Shown: positions 1 through 9,366 of the stretch, one piece after another
How positions within the stretch are numbered: position 1 is the first letter of the stretch
Layout: the number at the start of each line of letters is the position of its first letter
Assembly (NCBI RefSeq): GCF_012584455.1
Contig: NZ_JABAEB010000002.1
Span: forward strand, 1-64,000
DNA length: 64,000 nucleotides
DNA from: Shewanella oncorhynchi
GTDB lineage: Bacteria; Pseudomonadota; Gammaproteobacteria; Enterobacterales; Shewanellaceae
Direction: 5' to 3'
Notes under the pieces: model-generated
Databases searched by the model: none
Told to the model about the DNA's origin: nothing
What the model saw: the letters and a program-made list of their open reading frames with translations, nothing else
Translations under genes and position numbers: made by a program

Positions 1-389
1 CCATGTCGCCTCAAAAACTGGTTAATATTTACCAAAAGCGGATGCAAATAGAAGAAACCTTTAGAGATTTAAAAAGTTCCGCTTATGGCTTTGGTTTACG
101 TCATAGCAGAACACGTTACGCGGCGAGGATGGACATACTGCTATTGATAGCGTTATTGGTGCAACTGGCATTTTGGTGGTTAGGATTATACGGGGAAACA
201 CAGCAATTACAGCTGCACTTCCAAGCAAACACGATAAAGAAAAGGAATGTGCTATCAACAATCAGGATGGGCAAAGAACTGCTGCGGCGACGGCATGATT
301 ATCCCATATCAGCAGATGATTTGCTTTGTGCTGCGAAGAAACTAGCTGAACTCTCATTAACTCATGGTTGTTGGGGCTATGAATTATGA
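1..389 (+). CDS. IS4-family transposase, C-terminal fragment (5' end outside window)
   Basis: This is the end of a DDE transposase that cuts and joins the IS ends. The frame is open to the window edge; the ATG at position 3 is internal. The segment YQKRMQIEETFRDLK (residues 10-24 from that ATG) fits the IS4-family signature Y-x2-R-x3-E-x6-K exactly, with the final catalytic Glu. A hydrophobic stretch (DILLLIALLVQLAFWWLG) follows, as in IS10-like enzymes. The visible part shows no frameshift, so the element may be intact upstream. Confidence 0.85.
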   Translation, partial: MSPQKLVNIYQKRMQIEETFRDLKSSAYGFGLRHSRTRYAARMDILLLIALLVQLAFWWLGLYGETQQLQLHFQANTIKKRNVLSTIRMGKELLRRRHDYPISADDLLCAAKKLAELSLTHGCWGYEL

Positions 390-402
390 GGGGATCCTAC
401 AG
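1..402 (+). mobile_element. IS4-family (IS10-like group) insertion sequence, 3' part
   Basis: The window opens inside an insertion sequence. The visible part is the C-terminal third of a DDE transposase plus the right terminal repeat. The end at 382-402 reads outward as ATGAGGGGATC then CTACAG; its reverse complement starts CTG and contains GATCCCCTCAT, close to the IS10-type terminus as I remember it. The transposase stop codon lies inside this repeat, as is usual in the group. Bases 403-411 (GGTCGAGCA) are the candidate 9-bp target duplication and partly fit the IS10 target consensus. The left end lies outside the window, so this cannot be verified here. Confidence 0.75.
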
Positions 403-403
403 G

Positions 404-496
404 GTCGAGCATCCAAGGACGGACTTGCTGCGCGTCGGTGAGCAAATGCCATGGCAAGCCTATATGCGTGGATACCAGCCAACGCCTAGCAACTAA
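404..496 (+). pseudogene. 3' remnant of a gene interrupted by the IS
   Basis: Immediately after the IS end a frame stays open for 30 codons to a TAA at 494-496. It ends ...MPWQAYMRGYQPTPSN and has ordinary amino acid composition. It has no start codon beside a ribosome site, so I read it as the C-terminal tail of a gene cut by the insertion; the product is not recognisable. It converges on phoU. It could also be a chance open frame, since it is short. Confidence 0.4.
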
Positions 497-645
497 AATG
501 ACAGTTCACTCAGCTATACTAGCCTGCAGAATTTTCCAATGCGTTTTTACCAAATCGAATTGACTCATCATTGCTATTAGTACTGTCAAATCAGTCTATA
601 AAAGCAGTCGGCATTTATTAAGCCGCATTTAAAAGCCCTAAAAGC

Positions 646-676
646 AAAACGCTCCACAGAGACTGTAGAGCGTTTT
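646..676 (-). terminator. Rho-independent terminator of the pst-phoU operon
   Basis: The arms AAAACGCTC (646-654) and GAGCGTTTT (668-676) pair perfectly, and an inner ACAG/CTGT stem sits between them. Read on the minus strand the hairpin follows the phoU stop by about 35 bp and ends in a T-rich run. The A/T tails on both sides could make it work in both directions. Confidence 0.8.
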
Positions 677-710
677 ATTCAGGCATTAAAACTGCAGATT
701 AATGCGTGTG

Positions 711-1421
711 TTAGCCTTTCATGTCTTTTTCCATATCTTCGTAGGAAGTATGGCGAACGTCTTTACCTTTTACGTAGTAGATGATGTATTCACAGATATT
801 TTTGCAGCGGTCACCGACACGCTCTACTGCGCGTGCAGCCCATAATACGTCGAGTATGTCTGGGATTGAACGCGGATCTTCCATCATATAGGTCATTAAC
901 TGGCGAATAATGCCTTCATATTCACGGTCAAGCTTAGCATCTTCTTTATGCAGCTCTAACGCGGTATCGGCATCCATACGGGCCAAGGCATCTAAAGTCG
1001 CATGCAACATCCGAGTCGCATGACGCCCCATATTTTCAATACTAACTAACAAAGGCTGCTGATTATTCAAACGTTTATCTAATGCCGCTTTTGCAATCCG
1101 CACACAGGCATCACCAATACGCTCAAGATCGGCGATGGTTTTTGAAATAGCGATAATCAAGCGTAAATCGCTGGCCGCAGGTTGACGCTTGGCAATAATA
1201 CGCGTGCATTCTTCGTCAATGGAGACTTCCATCGCATTGACCTTATGATCGCCTGCAATCACCCGCTGGGCTAACTCGGCATCGAGGGCACTTAAGGCAT
1301 CAATCGCTTGCTCTAGCTGACGTTCAACCAAGCCACCCATGGCGAGCACTCGATTACGGATATCATCCAGCTCAGCGGTGAACTGACCCGAAATGTGCTT
1401 ACTTAAATTCATGTTTTCCAT
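711..1421 (-). CDS. phoU: Phosphate-specific transport system accessory protein PhoU
   Basis: PhoU is a cytoplasmic negative regulator linking the Pst transporter to the PhoR/PhoB two-component system and limiting phosphate uptake. The 236-residue product has the usual length. It opens with [19 protein letters not shown] and carries two PhoU repeats of three helices, each with the metal-binding E/D-x3-D type pattern ([13 protein letters not shown] near residue 90; [15 protein letters not shown] near residue 195). It is last in the pstC-pstA-pstB-phoU operon, 70 bp after pstB, with a terminator behind it. The start is set by the family N-terminus; MNLSKH three codons in is the alternative. Confidence 0.97.
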   Translation of the reverse strand: MENMNLSKHISGQFTAELDDIRNRVLAMGGLVERQLEQAIDALSALDAELAQRVIAGDHKVNAMEVSIDEECTRIIAKRQPAASDLRLIIAISKTIADLERIGDACVRIAKAALDKRLNNQQPLLVSIENMGRHATRMLHATLDALARMDADTALELHKEDAKLDREYEGIIRQLMTYMMEDPRSIPDILDVLWAARAVERVGDRCKNICEYIIYYVKGKDVRHTSYEDMEKDMKG

Positions 1422-1491
1422 TGCGTTCCAACCTGTTACTTAACTGTTGACCCATACCAAGCCGTGGTGGCCTTATCCGATACTCAAGCGA

Positions 1492-2310
1492 TTAACCGTA
1501 ACGTCCTGTGATGTAATCTTCAGTCTTACGTTTTTTCGGCGTGGTGAAAATCGTATTAGTATCAGCATATTCAACTAATTCACCCATATACATAAAGGCC
1601 GTTTGATCCGATACCCGCGCCGCCTGTTGCATGTTGTGAGTCACGATAACTACAGTGTATTTCGTCTTAAGCTCAGTGATTAACTCTTCAATCGTCAGCG
1701 TCGAAATCGGATCGAGTGCCGATGTTGGTTCGTCGAGTAATAGCACTTCTGGCTCAATGGCTATCGCACGGGCAATCACCAGACGTTGCTGTTGACCGCC
1801 AGACAAACCAAAGGCGTTATCGTGTAATCTGTCTTTAACTTCGTCCCAAATCGCCGCGCCGCGCAATGAACGCTCAGCCGCTTCGTCGAGTTCACGACGG
1901 TTATTCAGCCCTTGCAATCTCAAGCCATAAACAACGTTTTCGTAAATCGACTTAGGGAAAGGATTTGGGCGTTGGAACACCATACCGACATTACGGCGCA
2001 GGGCCGCGACGTCGATTTTTTTGTCGTAGATATTCTGGCCGTGCAGCAATATCTCGCCGCCAATATGACAATTATCAACTAAGTCATTCATGCGGTTAAT
2101 ACAGCGCAATAGTGTCGATTTACCACAACCACTGGGGCCGATAAAGGCAGTGACTTGCTTCTTGGGGATCTTCATCGATACATTAAACAGCGCTTGCTTA
2201 TCACCATAGCGCAAATCTAAGTTACGGATCTCCAGCGCGGTGTCGTTCTGGCTTAAGTTAGCTAAATCAAAGTTATTGGTTTTCATTGCTGTCGAATCTA
2301 TAGAAATCAT
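1492..2310 (-). CDS. pstB: Phosphate ABC transporter ATP-binding protein PstB
   Basis: PstB is the ATPase that drives high-affinity phosphate import through PstC/PstA at the inner membrane. The 272-residue protein shows Walker [10 protein letters not shown] (about residues 58-66), the ABC signature LSGGQQQR, Walker [14 protein letters not shown] and the switch His in [12 protein letters not shown]. The N-terminus is about 15 residues longer than E. coli PstB. An AGGA ribosome site lies 8 nt before the chosen ATG. It lies 33 bp after pstA and is clearly in the same operon. Confidence 0.97.
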   Translation of the reverse strand: MISIDSTAMKTNNFDLANLSQNDTALEIRNLDLRYGDKQALFNVSMKIPKKQVTAFIGPSGCGKSTLLRCINRMNDLVDNCHIGGEILLHGQNIYDKKIDVAALRRNVGMVFQRPNPFPKSIYENVVYGLRLQGLNNRRELDEAAERSLRGAAIWDEVKDRLHDNAFGLSGGQQQRLVIARAIAIEPEVLLLDEPTSALDPISTLTIEELITELKTKYTVVIVTHNMQQAARVSDQTAFMYMGELVEYADTNTIFTTPKKRKTEDYITGRYG

Positions 2311-2343
2311 ATTTAGTCCTAATACTTTCAGGATAATCGCTGA

Positions 2344-4002
2344 TTAGTGCTCAAGCGAACGATATTTTTCACGTAAGTGGTTACGCACGCTAATGGCCGT
2401 CAAGTTGAGTGCCACAATCACAGACACCAGCAAGAAAGAGGTCGCATACACCAGAGGACGTGCCGCTTCAACGTTAGGACTCTGGAAGCCCACATCATAT
2501 ATATGGAACCCTAAGTGCATGAACTTACGTTCTAAATGCACAAACGGGAAGTTAAAGTCCAGTGGTAATGTTGGCGCTAATTTAACGACACCCACCAACA
2601 TCAGCGGTGCCACTTCACCAGCAGCACGAGCGACCGCTAAAATCAAACCCGTCATGATCGCTGGACTAGCCATCGGGATCACAATCCGCCACAGGGTTTC
2701 AGCCTTAGTCGCGCCCAGTGCCAAACTACCTTGACGCACCGCGCTTGGAATACGACTTAACCCTTCTTCAGTCGACACAATAACCACTGGCAGCGTCAAA
2801 ATCGCGAGGGTTAATGCCGACCAAATCACCCCTGGCGAACCAAAGGTAGGAGCAGGCAAAGCTTCAGCGTAAAACAATTGGTCGATGGAACCGCCCATCA
2901 TGTACACGAAGAAACCTAAACCGAATACGCCATACACAATCGAGGGCACACCCGCTAAGTTGATTACCGCAATGCGGATCATCTTAGTAATAGGGCCTTT
3001 CTTCGCATATTCATGTAGATAAACCGCCGCGACCACGCCAAATGGCGTCACGATAACCGCCATCAACATCACCATAAATACAGTGCCGAAAATCGCGGGG
3101 AACACGCCGCCCTCAGTGTTGGCTTCACGCGGGTCGTCACTCATAAAGCGTCCAATACCGACAAACCACTTACCAATTTTTCCTATGAGTCCTAAGTGAT
3201 TCACATAGGTCACATCCAGAACGGTATCGAGCTTCAGTTCAACTTCTTCGCCGCGCATATCTCGGACAATAACCGAGTCACGCGCCGCATCATCACGCAG
3301 GGCAAATAACGCCTTTTCAAGCACTAAGTAATCTTCTTGCAGTTGAACTCTCTTGGCGACCAACTCAGCTTTTATACTGTCGGTCAGTTCCCCATCCAGC
3401 TCGAAACGACGCTCCTGCAAACGCAATTTTTCAATGGCGTAGTTAATCGAGCCAATATCTTGCTTCTGCAAATCAACCGCTTTGTCCGATAAGGCAACAG
3501 CGCGTTCGATATGCTCCATTAAGGAGGATTCAATCGCATCATTCACTAAATCAAGACGCTTGCCATTTTCAATCACGGCTATCGGATAACCGTAGAAGTT
3601 ACCGTTTTTAGCCCGCTCGATCAGTGCGACCTCGCTTGGCACAGAACGACTAACAATGTCCGTACCTAATATCCAGCGGAAATCCAAACCCACAAATTCA
3701 CGGTTACCGGTTTTCACTAAGTAACGGGTCACAAACTCGCCCGGGTGTTGCTTAAACACATGGCCAGCAGCAATCAAACGCTCAGTCGGTACTTCTTCCC
3801 TATCGTAAACCTCACCAATTAAGGTCGAACGTACACCCGTGTTATCTTCAAGCTCCCACTGGTAAACGGTTGCAGGCCAAAAGTAACTTAAGCCACGCCA
3901 TGCGATTAACAATAATAAGCCTAAGACGGCAATCAAACTGATGCTCACAGCACCGCCCGTCATCCATATCCATGGCGAGCCTGATTTTACCCACTTACCC
4001 AT
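2344..4002 (-). CDS. pstA: Phosphate ABC transporter permease PstA, enlarged
   Basis: This is one of the two membrane subunits forming the phosphate channel. The C-terminal half (about residues 300-545) is a MetI-type permease with the EAA loop around GSLALGATKAETLWRIVIP. At 552 residues it is nearly twice E. coli PstA (about 296). The extra sequence lies between the first membrane helix (about 16-36) and the permease core: a periplasmic insert of about 250 residues that includes a charged coiled-coil stretch (about 165-235). Enlarged PstA/PstC are, from memory, common in Shewanella and Vibrio relatives. Second gene of the operon. Confidence 0.95.
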   Translation of the reverse strand: MGKWVKSGSPWIWMTGGAVSISLIAVLGLLLLIAWRGLSYFWPATVYQWELEDNTGVRSTLIGEVYDREEVPTERLIAAGHVFKQHPGEFVTRYLVKTGNREFVGLDFRWILGTDIVSRSVPSEVALIERAKNGNFYGYPIAVIENGKRLDLVNDAIESSLMEHIERAVALSDKAVDLQKQDIGSINYAIEKLRLQERRFELDGELTDSIKAELVAKRVQLQEDYLVLEKALFALRDDAARDSVIVRDMRGEEVELKLDTVLDVTYVNHLGLIGKIGKWFVGIGRFMSDDPREANTEGGVFPAIFGTVFMVMLMAVIVTPFGVVAAVYLHEYAKKGPITKMIRIAVINLAGVPSIVYGVFGLGFFVYMMGGSIDQLFYAEALPAPTFGSPGVIWSALTLAILTLPVVIVSTEEGLSRIPSAVRQGSLALGATKAETLWRIVIPMASPAIMTGLILAVARAAGEVAPLMLVGVVKLAPTLPLDFNFPFVHLERKFMHLGFHIYDVGFQSPNVEAARPLVYATSFLLVSVIVALNLTAISVRNHLREKYRSLEH

Positions 4003-4061
4003 TGCACAAACCTCTCAAGGTCACTGGCGAAATAGTATTTAATGTCATTGTCTTATCCCCG

Positions 4062-6320
4062 TTACAGCGAGCTATAGCGTTCACGTAGACGCTGTCTCAC
4101 CACTTCTGCAATGGTGTTAAAGAAGAATGTAAAGATGAATAGTACGAACGCAGCAAGGAAGAGCACACGATAATGCGAGCTACCGATAGCCGATTCAGGC
4201 ATTTCAACCGCAATGTTTGCCGCCAAGGTTCGCATCCCTTCGAACACGCTCCATTCCATGATGGCGGTGTTACCGGTGGCCATCAGTACGATCATGGTCT
4301 CGCCAACGGCGCGGCCAAGGCCCATCATAATGGCCGAGAAAATACCCGGACTTGCGGTTAACAACACCACGCGTGTCAATGTCTGCCAAGGCGTCGCACC
4401 TAAGGCTAAGCTGCCGTTAGATAAATGACGCGGTACAGAGAAAATGGCATCTTCAGCGATGGAGAAAATCGTTGGGATCACCGCAAAGCCCATGGCAATA
4501 CCGACCACCAGCGCGTTACGTTGGTCGAAGGTGATCCCCAGTTCGTTAGTGATGAATTGACGGGTATTACCATCAAACAGCGCCACTTCGATGATTGGGC
4601 TGACCGCAAAAGAGAACCACCCCACGAAACAGACCACAGGGATTAACATCAGCTCTTGGTACACTTCGGGTAAACGTTGTTTCCACTTACCCGGCAACCT
4701 ACTCCAGCCATAGGCAGACGTGAGTATCGAGGTCGGCAATAAGATCAGTAGAATTAAAATGCCGGGGAGATGTTCTTCAATCAGTGGCGCTAACCACAGA
4801 CCCGCCAAGAAGCCTAAAATCACCGTTGGTAATGCTTCCATGATTTCAATGGTCGGTTTCACGAAACCGCGCACCTTAGGCGACATAAAGTAAGCCGTGT
4901 AAATCGCACCAGCAACGGATAAAGGCACGGCAAATAACATGGCATAAAATGCCGCTTTCATTGTGCCGTAGGCCAATGGCATTAAGCTCAACTTAGCTTC
5001 AAAATCGTCAGAACCTGAGGTCGATTGCCATACATATTGTGGCTCTGGATAACCTTCATACCACACCTTGTCCCACATGGCGCTCCATGACACTTCTGGG
5101 TGGGAGTTTTCCACACTGAAGATATGCAGCTTTTTGTCCGCCTCAACGACTATGCCGTTTGAGCGTGGGGTAAAGCCCATTTTACCGGGGTTTTTAAGGT
5201 CAAACTTTGCATCAAACAGTTCACGATGACTCGTAGTATAGAGTAGTGTTAGCTCACCCTCAGGGCTCACAGTCGCAAAACTCTTACGGTAGAATTCAGA
5301 GGTAATCGAGCTGATGGGCGGTAAGTCATCAAACTGACGAATCTCTTGATATAAACGCCCTTTTTCACCATTAACTTGGAAGTACTGCGCCACAATACCT
5401 GTGTCATAACTGACCAGTAATGAACTCGCACCCGCCAGCAAAGCCACGTTATTGACTTGTGCCTTAGCACGTTCAACATCAATCACCTGCAGCAGATCTA
5501 AGCTGTCAGTATCACGGATGTCGTACACGAAAATTTTATTGCCAGTTTGCAACATCAATTGACGTTGATCGGGCGTCATCAGCTCGTGGGAGACTTTCTT
5601 CGGCGCATCTTGAATTTGTGACGTCGTAGAAACCCACTCCACTTCTTCAGTCATCATGTTCTCTTGCCCTTCGAGACGAGTGAGGCGCCAAACACCACTT
5701 TCATCTTGATAAGCAAAACTCATTTTGTCTGAGCTATAAGTGAAGGTCAGCTTATGAATCGCGCTGCCCGTCTCATCGACGGTAATGGGGGTTTCACCTG
5801 CGGGATAACGCAGTTTAGGTGTGATTAAACGTTTGTTATTGGGGTACGTTAAACCAAACTCTAGGCCCGCCACTATGACCTGACCATTACTTAATCCCAG
5901 CGCAAAACGTTGTTCGCTCGGTACAGCAACGGCGGCGCTGGTGACGGTAACACCCGCAGGTAACGTCGGGGTAAAGCTAGAAAGTAAGCTACCGTCGGCA
6001 ACAGTATAGAAGTCCACTTGACCATGAACGCTCACACGGTACATCACCTCATTTTGCTCTTCAGCACCCACCATTAAGGTCGGCACATCCGCGTGTTGAT
6101 AGCTCACACTCTTAACGGGTGTGACATCAGCACTGTCGAAAATGGGTTTAATCACATACAACAGATAAAAGAAGATCAACAATAAGGCGACAAATACCAT
6201 AGTGCCGCCGATAGTGACGCTGATTTGCGCCGCTTTATCCTTAAATGCCCTGCGATTCGAGCGTCCGCCTTTAAGCATACTGTGCGATGCAGAACCAGGT
6301 TGAGTGACCTGACTTTCCAT
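4062..6320 (-). CDS. pstC: Phosphate ABC transporter permease PstC, enlarged
   Basis: This is the partner permease of PstA. It has 752 residues against about 319 in E. coli. A cytoplasmic start and one membrane helix (about 33-55) lead into a periplasmic domain of about 400 residues with many short beta-type segments (possibly propeller-like), followed by the MetI-type core with an EAA loop at GSLALGATPWQTLTRVVL. First gene of pstC-pstA-pstB-phoU. The ribosome site AGAGG lies just before the ATG. No phosphate-binding protein gene (pstS) lies next to it; it must be elsewhere. Confidence 0.95.
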   Translation of the reverse strand: MESQVTQPGSASHSMLKGGRSNRRAFKDKAAQISVTIGGTMVFVALLLIFFYLLYVIKPIFDSADVTPVKSVSYQHADVPTLMVGAEEQNEVMYRVSVHGQVDFYTVADGSLLSSFTPTLPAGVTVTSAAVAVPSEQRFALGLSNGQVIVAGLEFGLTYPNNKRLITPKLRYPAGETPITVDETGSAIHKLTFTYSSDKMSFAYQDESGVWRLTRLEGQENMMTEEVEWVSTTSQIQDAPKKVSHELMTPDQRQLMLQTGNKIFVYDIRDTDSLDLLQVIDVERAKAQVNNVALLAGASSLLVSYDTGIVAQYFQVNGEKGRLYQEIRQFDDLPPISSITSEFYRKSFATVSPEGELTLLYTTSHRELFDAKFDLKNPGKMGFTPRSNGIVVEADKKLHIFSVENSHPEVSWSAMWDKVWYEGYPEPQYVWQSTSGSDDFEAKLSLMPLAYGTMKAAFYAMLFAVPLSVAGAIYTAYFMSPKVRGFVKPTIEIMEALPTVILGFLAGLWLAPLIEEHLPGILILLILLPTSILTSAYGWSRLPGKWKQRLPEVYQELMLIPVVCFVGWFSFAVSPIIEVALFDGNTRQFITNELGITFDQRNALVVGIAMGFAVIPTIFSIAEDAIFSVPRHLSNGSLALGATPWQTLTRVVLLTASPGIFSAIMMGLGRAVGETMIVLMATGNTAIMEWSVFEGMRTLAANIAVEMPESAIGSSHYRVLFLAAFVLFIFTFFFNTIAEVVRQRLRERYSSL

Positions 6321-6423
6321 TAAGAACCTCTATTATTAATAGCTAGCGAGTTTTTTCGCTAGGATTTGCCGAGTGCTATGCTTACACTGTTTGAACGTAA
6401 ACTGAGCAATAACAACATCCTTT

Positions 6424-6462
6424 ATTCTAAGTGCGTTGGATTATATGACGCAAAGATGACAG
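6424..6462 (-). promoter_or_regulatory. Pho box and promoter of the pst operon
   Basis: On the minus strand, 6462-6445 reads CTGTCAT-CTTT-GCGTCAT: two 7-bp repeats separated by 4 bp, the layout of a PhoB box (consensus CTGTCAT-N4-CTGTCAT; first copy perfect, second 5/7). A -10-like TAGAAT at 6429-6424 lies so that the second repeat takes the -35 place, as in known PhoB promoters. The site is about 105-140 bp upstream of pstC, so phosphate starvation induction of the whole operon is inferred. Confidence 0.8.
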
Positions 6463-6520
6463 TTGTGTTACACCCCGTTTTAAAACAGGTGCCTTTTACA
6501 AAAAATAGGAGTCAGTCACT

Positions 6521-7021
6521 ATGCTACGATACTTAATCACACTACAAGCACCTGATAGAAAAGGATTAGTAGAACAAATCGCCCATGCTGTGAGTCGTCA
6601 TGGCGGCAACTGGCTCGACTCAGAATTACGCCATATTGACGGTGTCTTTGCCGCGATATTGTTACTCGAAGTGCCGTCACTGCGCATGGACGAGCTTATT
6701 GAGGCCCTAGAATGCATCGATAGCCTGTCCCTCACTTACTCCAAAACCTCGGTCGCCCTTAAGCCCATCAAACGCTTAAGTTACAACCTAGTGGCCTATG
6801 ACAGACCCGGACTTGTGCTCGATATATCTAATAAAATCAATGCAATTGGCATCAATATCGAGCAGTTTAGTAGTCAATATGAAACCGCAGGCCACACAGG
6901 TATAGCTTTGTTTCGGGCGACCATCGGCCTTGGACTCACAGATCTCGCCCAAGAAGATCAACTGGTAGAATCCCTCTATGCTCTTGGGGATGATCTCGTG
7001 CTCGATAGATTAAGCCGTTAA
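6521..7021 (+). CDS. GcvR-like protein with two ACT domains
   Basis: The 166-residue cytoplasmic protein consists of two ACT domains (about 3-75 and 88-160), each starting with the family pattern ...DRxGLVxxI (APDRKGLVEQIAHAV; AYDRPGLVLDISNKI). This is the architecture of GcvR, which in E. coli binds glycine and restrains GcvA at the glycine-cleavage operon. No gcv genes are nearby, so the role is inferred from family only. The ribosome site AGGAG (6507-6511) supports the ATG. Transcribed divergently from pstC. Confidence 0.75.
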   Translation: MLRYLITLQAPDRKGLVEQIAHAVSRHGGNWLDSELRHIDGVFAAILLLEVPSLRMDELIEALECIDSLSLTYSKTSVALKPIKRLSYNLVAYDRPGLVLDISNKINAIGINIEQFSSQYETAGHTGIALFRATIGLGLTDLAQEDQLVESLYALGDDLVLDRLSR

Positions 7022-7481
7022 TGCCATTAACTTTTACGGCAAGCTAACACTTAGCACACCAATACATTTAGAGAGTGCACTCGCAATGGCACTTTCAAAC
7101 AGCACTTTAAGAGCGCTTAAAAGAATGTTTAAAAACCGATATTCGCGGCAAGATGTTCAAATTAAGTTAAGCCAGTGCAATCAATACTGGATAGTTGGAA
7201 TGCGCATAGGAATCTGGCAAGTGGGTTTGTAAGTTGATGCCATCATTCGAAATTTATTAACCCTATAATAATGCTTAATATTTTTACTATAAAAAGCCCA
7301 CAAAACCCGATTACTGAATCATAAACACACTAACACCAACAAAATTTAATGTTGTAACTGCCTTTCGATTCATGCTCCCTTGGTAGAATAACCCACGAAA
7401 CACCATAGCTCAGGTTCAAAATTGCCGCTTTCGAGCTTTTCCATCTTTATGTTTTATCAATTATTTTAGGGAGTAGTACGT
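7022..7481 (+). other. Intergenic stretch, no gene seen
   Basis: The 460 bp between the GcvR-like gene and the DedA gene have scattered stops in all frames and no convincing hairpin. TATAAT-like hexamers occur near 7265 and 7384 but without a properly spaced -35. It presumably holds the DedA promoter. Confidence 0.5.
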
Positions 7482-8135
7482 ATGGAGCAGTTATACGAAC
7501 TGGCCCAAGCTATGATACACAATGATCTGGCGGTTTTAGCCAATCCTAAAATCGCCCTCATGGTCAGCGCATTAATTTGTGGCTTTTTAGTGTTAGAAAA
7601 TGGCTTTATTCCCACCGCATTTTTACCCGGAGATAGCCTACTCTTTCTCACTGGAGTGCTGATTTATCAAGATATTCTTCATATCGGTATTATGCCGTTA
7701 TTGGTTCTAGCAACCTTTACAGGTACAGCTATAGGTTATTTACAGGGTCGATTTTTAGGGCATACCCAAATTTACCAAAAACTGCTGTCGAATATTGATA
7801 TCAAACATCAGGAAAAAGCGACCCACCTAATTGATAACTATGGAGTGATAACCCTGCTACTCGCACGTTATATTCCTTTTGTTCGTACCGTTTACCCCTA
7901 TATTTTAGGTGCAACGGGTATTTCTTCCCGTCGTTTTTTACTCATTAACTTCATCAGCTCAATGGTGTGGATTTTTTCCGTTGTTGGTTTTGGGTATCTC
8001 ATTAGCCATACCCAATTAGCAACAAAATACCAAACACAATTTATGAGCATAATCATTTACTTGCCAGTAGCCTTGCTAACTTTCGGTATTATTGCCTTAG
8101 TGTACAAATGGTTAAGTAAAACAAAAGAGGTTTAG
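7482..8135 (+). CDS. DedA family inner-membrane protein
   Basis: DedA/SNARE-associated (VTT fold) proteins are membrane proteins implicated in lipid carrier flipping and envelope homeostasis. The 217-residue sequence has the family features in order: a re-entrant-like segment with FLPGDSLLFL (about 47-56), G-x3-G-x5-GR around GTAIGYLQGRFLG, and the Arg-Pro motif LLARYIPFVRTVYPYILG. Four to five hydrophobic segments follow the expected plan. The ribosome site AGGGAG is 11-12 nt before the ATG. Monocistronic by position. Confidence 0.9.
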   Translation: MEQLYELAQAMIHNDLAVLANPKIALMVSALICGFLVLENGFIPTAFLPGDSLLFLTGVLIYQDILHIGIMPLLVLATFTGTAIGYLQGRFLGHTQIYQKLLSNIDIKHQEKATHLIDNYGVITLLLARYIPFVRTVYPYILGATGISSRRFLLINFISSMVWIFSVVGFGYLISHTQLATKYQTQFMSIIIYLPVALLTFGIIALVYKWLSKTKEV

Positions 8136-8296
8136 GTGCACTCAGTCAATCGACTTACTTATCGAAAAATCCTATCTAAACTGGCTTGGATAATCTTGTA
8201 TACTGGCGGTCACGCAATGACGATATAACGAAAGCGTGCACTAGACCGCATGATGAGCGACTAAGCTGCACCAGAACGCAACACATTAGGATGACC

Positions 8297-9118
8297 ATGT
8301 TAGGAACGCTAAAAAAGATGCGCGTGCAGTTAGATGACGCGCAACAAGTGCAATATCAACTCTTTGTTGGTGATGAGTTACTCCCGCTCAATCCATTGAT
8401 AGGCAAGCAATTAACCTTGACCCACACGGGCAATATCTTCTGCTGCAACTGCGGTAAAAAGAGCAAGAAGAGTTACTCGCAGGGCCATTGTTTTGTCTGT
8501 ATGCAAAAGTTGGCGAGTTGCGATATGTGCATCATGAAGCCGGAAACTTGTCATTACGACCAAGGCACTTGCCGCGAACCAGAGTGGGCCCAGAGCCACT
8601 GTTTTGTGCCGCATTATGTATATCTGTCGAATACTTCGGGCGTTAAAGTCGGCATTACCCGCCACACTCAACTGCCCACCCGTTGGATTGACCAAGGTGC
8701 TACCCAAGGTTTACCGATTTTTAAAGTCTCAACAAGACAGCTCTCAGGCTTAGTCGAAGTAGAATTGGCAAAACTGGTTAATGATAAAACCCATTGGCAA
8801 GCCATGTTAAAAGGCCATGCCGACGATATTGATTTAAATGCTAAGGCTGCGGAACTGATCCCGCAAATTGAGGCTAAGTTGCACGAAATCGGCATGCAAA
8901 AAGGTGATTACAGTATCGAGCGTTTGCACGAAACGATTCAGCCAATTCATTATCCAATTGACACCTTTCCGAAGAAGATCACTTCGCACAATTTCGATAA
9001 AGATGTGGTCGTCAGCGGAATTTTGCAGGGGATCAAGGGGCAGTATTTAATGTTTGATACGGGCGTGATTAACATTCGTAAGTTTTCATCCTACGAGATC
9101 ACAGTCGAGCACGACTGA
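8297..9118 (+). CDS. DUF2797 family zinc-ribbon protein
   Basis: Function unknown. I prefer the ATG at 8297 (MLGTLKKMRV) because AGGA at 8288-8291 is 5 nt upstream; an open frame extends to 8186 but its extra residues look non-coding. The product has 273 residues. Cys/His pairs (CCNCGKK, CFVC, CDMC, CHYDQGTC, HCF) between about 50 and 105 suggest two zinc sites. The following HYVYLSNTSGVKVGITR resembles the start of a GIY-YIG fold. Conserved single-copy gene in gamma-proteobacteria as I remember the family; a nucleic-acid role is only a guess. Confidence 0.8.
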   Translation: MLGTLKKMRVQLDDAQQVQYQLFVGDELLPLNPLIGKQLTLTHTGNIFCCNCGKKSKKSYSQGHCFVCMQKLASCDMCIMKPETCHYDQGTCREPEWAQSHCFVPHYVYLSNTSGVKVGITRHTQLPTRWIDQGATQGLPIFKVSTRQLSGLVEVELAKLVNDKTHWQAMLKGHADDIDLNAKAAELIPQIEAKLHEIGMQKGDYSIERLHETIQPIHYPIDTFPKKITSHNFDKDVVVSGILQGIKGQYLMFDTGVINIRKFSSYEITVEHD

Positions 9119-9164
9119 AACAGTCTGAAATCAAAATGGAACCTCCCTCCATTAAAATGAAAAA

Positions 9165-9188
9165 GCGCGGCAGTTTTCACTGTCGCGC
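9165..9188 (+). terminator. Hairpin terminator after the DUF2797 gene
   Basis: A 10-bp stem, GCGCGGCAGT (9165-9174) with ACTGTCGCGC (9179-9188) and one G-T pair, closes a TTTC loop and is followed by CCTTTATT. It lies 47 bp after the stop codon. The T-run is weak. Confidence 0.65.
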
Positions 9189-9366
9189 CCTTTATTGAGA
9201 TGGCTGTCACTAAAGTACCATGTCCCACAGTTCAAAAATGGGAGCTAGCACCACAAACATGGGACCAAGACACCTCAATTAAGCACTAATCCCGTTTATC
9301 TGGCGAATGCTCCAACCAAAATGCTGACTCAATTCACTTAGAACTGAACTAAAGCTCAAACGCTGA

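Noticed and set aside
6440..6445. TATAAT on the minus strand as the pstC -10 box
   Set aside because: It abuts the second Pho repeat, leaving no room for PhoB-bound polymerase; TAGAAT further down has the right spacing.
8186..8296. N-terminal extension of the DUF2797 gene
   Set aside because: The added residues are Arg/Thr/His-rich and unlike the family, and the ribosome site lies before ATG 8297.
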